Below, one piece after another: positions 39,097 to 40,813 of a stretch of 40,813 bases of DNA. The translations under genes and the position numbers were made by a program. How positions within the stretch are numbered: position 1 is the first letter of the stretch; every line of letters starts with the position of its first letter. The DNA comes from Treponema denticola (GTDB lineage: Bacteria; Spirochaetota; Spirochaetia; Treponematales; Breznakiellaceae), in contig DYPP01000015.1 in assembly GCA_020719845.1 (NCBI GenBank), forward strand, positions 1 to 40,813, written 5' to 3'. The notes beneath the pieces are model-generated. The model did no database searches, was not told the DNA's origin, and saw only the letters and a program-made list of their open reading frames with translations.

Positions 39097-40464
39097 TTAT
39101 TGGAACAACTGGGCCATCTGTTGGATGTCATGGCCGCTTAAGGTGTCGGTGGCTTTCTTGAGCTTAAGGTGGTTGATCAGGTACTCGTATCGGGCCTTGG
39201 CATATTCCTGTTTGGTCAGGTAGAGATCGCGTTCGGCATCGAGCACTGCCAAACTGGTGTAGAGACCGGAAAGGAACCCCTCCTGCTTGGCCTCCAGGGC
39301 CGATTGGCTGGAGGCCACCGACTGCTTGAGTGCCTCGACCCGGTTGAGCGCACTCTTGACACCCAGAAAGGCGCTACGGGTTTGCCGCTCCACCGCCATG
39401 GTCTGGCGGATCATCTCCTGATGGGCGCCGCTGCGCTGGTGTTCGGCCTCGGCTACCTTGGAGTTGACCATGCCGCCCTGATAAATAGGTACCGATAGTC
39501 TGAGCATGGCTTTGGTATTGTCAATCTTACTGCCACCGCCATAGAGGGAGCCGTCGGTGTCTTCGCTATTGTAGCTGCCGACCAAGTCGACGGTGGGAAG
39601 GTGGGCGGCACGCTGCCGGTCGATTTCCTTGCCGGCGATATCCACGCTGTGTTTAGCGAGCATGATGGCAGGGTTCTGCTTGACAGCGGCCGTGATCCAG
39701 GCCTCAGCGTCGACGGGATCGGGATTGTTCAGGATAATGTCGGCGCGCAGGGAATCAAGGCCGTCCACCGGTTCGGCCGTCATCTCGCGCAGGGCTTGCA
39801 TGGCATCGTCCAGCAGGCTTTCCGCCTCGATGACGCGGGCGTTAACCAGGGCCTTGCGGGCCTTGGCGTCGTGCATGTCGGTGATGGGGATCAATCCCTT
39901 CTTGAACTGGGTGTCGGCCAACTCGAAGTGTTGGTCGATGGCACCCTGCTCGGCCTTGGCAAAGTGCAACTGATCCTGGGCGGCCAGGGCCTTCATATAC
40001 TGTTCCGCCACCCGCAGGACGAGATCCTGCACCGCGATCTGATACTCGGCCTCGGCACGAAGAATCTCCACCTTAGTGGCTTTGTAGGCGACGATGGAAT
40101 CCCAGTGAAACACCGGCTGCGTCAGGTTGAGGCCGTAATCGCTGCCATCAAAATCGGTGCTGCCGGAGGAAAACACATCGTTGTCAGTACTGCGGATATC
40201 CTGAAAGGTGCGGCTCAGTTCGGCGGTGCCGGTCAGCGAGGGTAGCAGGCGGGCCAACGCCTGAGAGCGATGCTCTTCGATGCTCTGTTTTTTGGACAGC
40301 GCCGCCTGCAGGGCTGGATCATTCTTCTGCGCCAATTGCAAAACATCGATCAATCCAGTGGCGGATACCGTTTGCGATCCAAACACCATACTGCCCATCA
40401 GTGCTAATCCCACCAGTAACCGTTGTTGCCACGTTATATTTTGCCGCCATCGCCCATTATCCAT
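39097..40464 (-). CDS. TolC-family outer-membrane efflux protein
   Basis: A 455-residue trimeric outer-membrane channel subunit forming the outer-membrane exit duct of type I-like secretion. Residues 1-35 are a signal peptide (LLVGLALMGSMVFGSQTVSA|T). The duplicated TolC architecture is visible. The first half has LIDVLQLAQKNDPALQAA, LNLTQPVFHWDSIVAYKA and VQDLVLRVAEQYMKALAAQDQL. The second half has AWITAAVKQNPAIMLAKHSVDIA, LRLSVPIYQGGMVNSKVAEAEHQ and LDAERDLYLTKQEYAKARYEYLINHLKLK. The length is normal for the family. The start at 40464 has GGGAGG about six bases upstream. It is the first gene of the cluster, and the giant gene begins 70 bp after its stop. No terminator is visible between them, so co-transcription is likely. 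Confidence 0.94.
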   Translation of the reverse strand: MDNGRWRQNITWQQRLLVGLALMGSMVFGSQTVSATGLIDVLQLAQKNDPALQAALSKKQSIEEHRSQALARLLPSLTGTAELSRTFQDIRSTDNDVFSSGSTDFDGSDYGLNLTQPVFHWDSIVAYKATKVEILRAEAEYQIAVQDLVLRVAEQYMKALAAQDQLHFAKAEQGAIDQHFELADTQFKKGLIPITDMHDAKARKALVNARVIEAESLLDDAMQALREMTAEPVDGLDSLRADIILNNPDPVDAEAWITAAVKQNPAIMLAKHSVDIAGKEIDRQRAAHLPTVDLVGSYNSEDTDGSLYGGGSKIDNTKAMLRLSVPIYQGGMVNSKVAEAEHQRSGAHQEMIRQTMAVERQTRSAFLGVKSALNRVEALKQSVASSQSALEAKQEGFLSGLYTSLAVLDAERDLYLTKQEYAKARYEYLINHLKLKKATDTLSGHDIQQMAQLFQ

Positions 40465-40602
40465 TACCTACCTCCCGCAATATCGATCTTTGTTAGGCCC
40501 GCACATGCAACAGATTGTTTTGATGAATCTTGTGAAGCATAACACAAAATAACATAAATTATGAGAAATGCGTTAAAAAACATGTCCCAGCGAAGAATTA
40601 AT
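40465..40602 (-). promoter_or_regulatory. AT-rich leader upstream of the operon
   Basis: This stretch lies between the first gene and the inserted miniature element. The portion from about 40515 to 40600 is clearly more AT-rich than the genes, as expected of a promoter region. I see no convincing -35/-10 pair, so the transcription start is not assigned. Confidence 0.4.
40530..40547. promoter_or_regulatory. CRP/FNR-family-like palindrome
   Basis: Read on the minus strand this is TTGTGTTATGCTTCACAA. Arms TTGTG and CACAA are perfect inverted copies, and it matches the CRP consensus TGTGA-N6-TCACA with one mismatch. It sits 66 bp upstream of the first start codon. It may bind a CRP/FNR-family regulator controlling the whole secretion operon; the assignment rests on sequence resemblance only. 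Confidence 0.4.
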
Positions 40603-40610
40603 AAGCATTA

Positions 40611-40753
40611 GTAACTGCTCAGGTGGATAGTCTGTAGGTCGCTTTGCCTTTGCAAAGCTGGATAGTCTGTCAGGTAACAACAGGCGGAACTATGGCCCGA
40701 AGGCTTTTACCTAACAGACTAAACACCTACAGACTACTTACCTGAGCAGTTAC
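40611..40753. mobile_element. 143-bp IS66-like MITE with 8-bp target duplication
   Basis: Terminal inverted repeats of 29 bp (40611..40639 and 40725..40753) match at 26 positions and begin GTAACTGCTCAGGT. The same 8 bases, AAGCATTA, flank both ends (40603..40610 and 40754..40761), a target-site duplication. GTAA ends and 8-bp duplications are features of the IS66 family. Inside, TAGTCTGTCAGGTAA (40663..40677) pairs with 40707..40721 with one mismatch, so the element is a nested hairpin. There is no coding capacity, so it would need a transposase supplied in trans. Confidence 0.85.
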
Positions 40754-40813
40754 AAGCATTATACCTAAATCCTGCAATCCTCATTTTGCGACCCAAAATA
40801 GAGCTTGGCAACA

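Noticed and set aside
40611-40753. Inverted repeats read as a terminator or small RNA gene
   Set aside because: The exact 8-bp duplication outside both ends and the GTAA termini are better explained by transposition.

Overview
The window holds one large minus-strand gene cluster built around a single giant gene. An uninterrupted reading frame of about 31.3 kb (7740..39026) encodes a 10,428-residue repetitive surface or secreted protein. It carries an N-terminal LEPR-XLL motif, a DUF4347-type domain, thousands of residues of beta-strand repeats and C-terminal RTX-type glycine/aspartate repeats. The organism is a Gram-negative (diderm) bacterium: there is a TolC-family outer-membrane channel, HlyD-type periplasmic adaptors and a tRNA with encoded CCA. 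The coding sequence is GC-rich. The gene set fits Desulfobacterota or another proteobacterial lineage, but the sequence alone does not fix the taxon.

Layout, in transcription order (right to left): an AT-rich leader with a CRP/FNR-like palindrome and, just upstream, a 143-bp miniature inverted-repeat element flanked by an 8-bp target duplication. Then come a TolC-family protein (39097..40464), the giant LEPR-XLL protein (7740..39026), a small DUF3467 protein (7385..7702), a GAF-HlyD membrane-fusion protein (5378..7219), a PqqD-like/M50 zinc metalloprotease/HlyD fusion (3199..5340), a truncated SecA-like ATPase (1213..3195) and a short secreted HlyD-type adaptor (473..1198). Genes are separated by 3 to 165 bp or overlap by 4 bp, so the cluster looks like one operon or two coupled transcription units. 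The left edge holds the 3' end of a tRNA-Ser on the plus strand, its terminator, and about 380 bp with a second hairpin and no confident gene.

How the genes may work together (inference): TolC, HlyD-type adaptors and an RTX-bearing giant substrate normally belong to a type I secretion system, yet no ABC transporter is present. The only ATPase is a SecA homologue that keeps both nucleotide-binding domains and the preprotein-binding domain. It ends before the helical-wing and two-helix-finger region and the zinc tail of ordinary SecA. The two inner-membrane proteins each fuse a HlyD-type arm to something else, a metalloprotease core in one and a GAF sensor in the other. The locus therefore looks like a dedicated, possibly SecA-energised, exporter for one giant LEPR-XLL protein. 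This is the main candidate for an under-described system here.

The giant protein is organised hierarchically: 20 modules of one recognisable type in four clusters, five copies of a 1.2-2.6-kb super-repeat, six copies of a roughly 1.08-kb super-repeat, a filamentous-haemagglutinin-like stretch with non-repetitive insertions, a 120-bp tandem repeat, RTX repeats, and a proline-rich tail with an unrecognised C-terminal domain.
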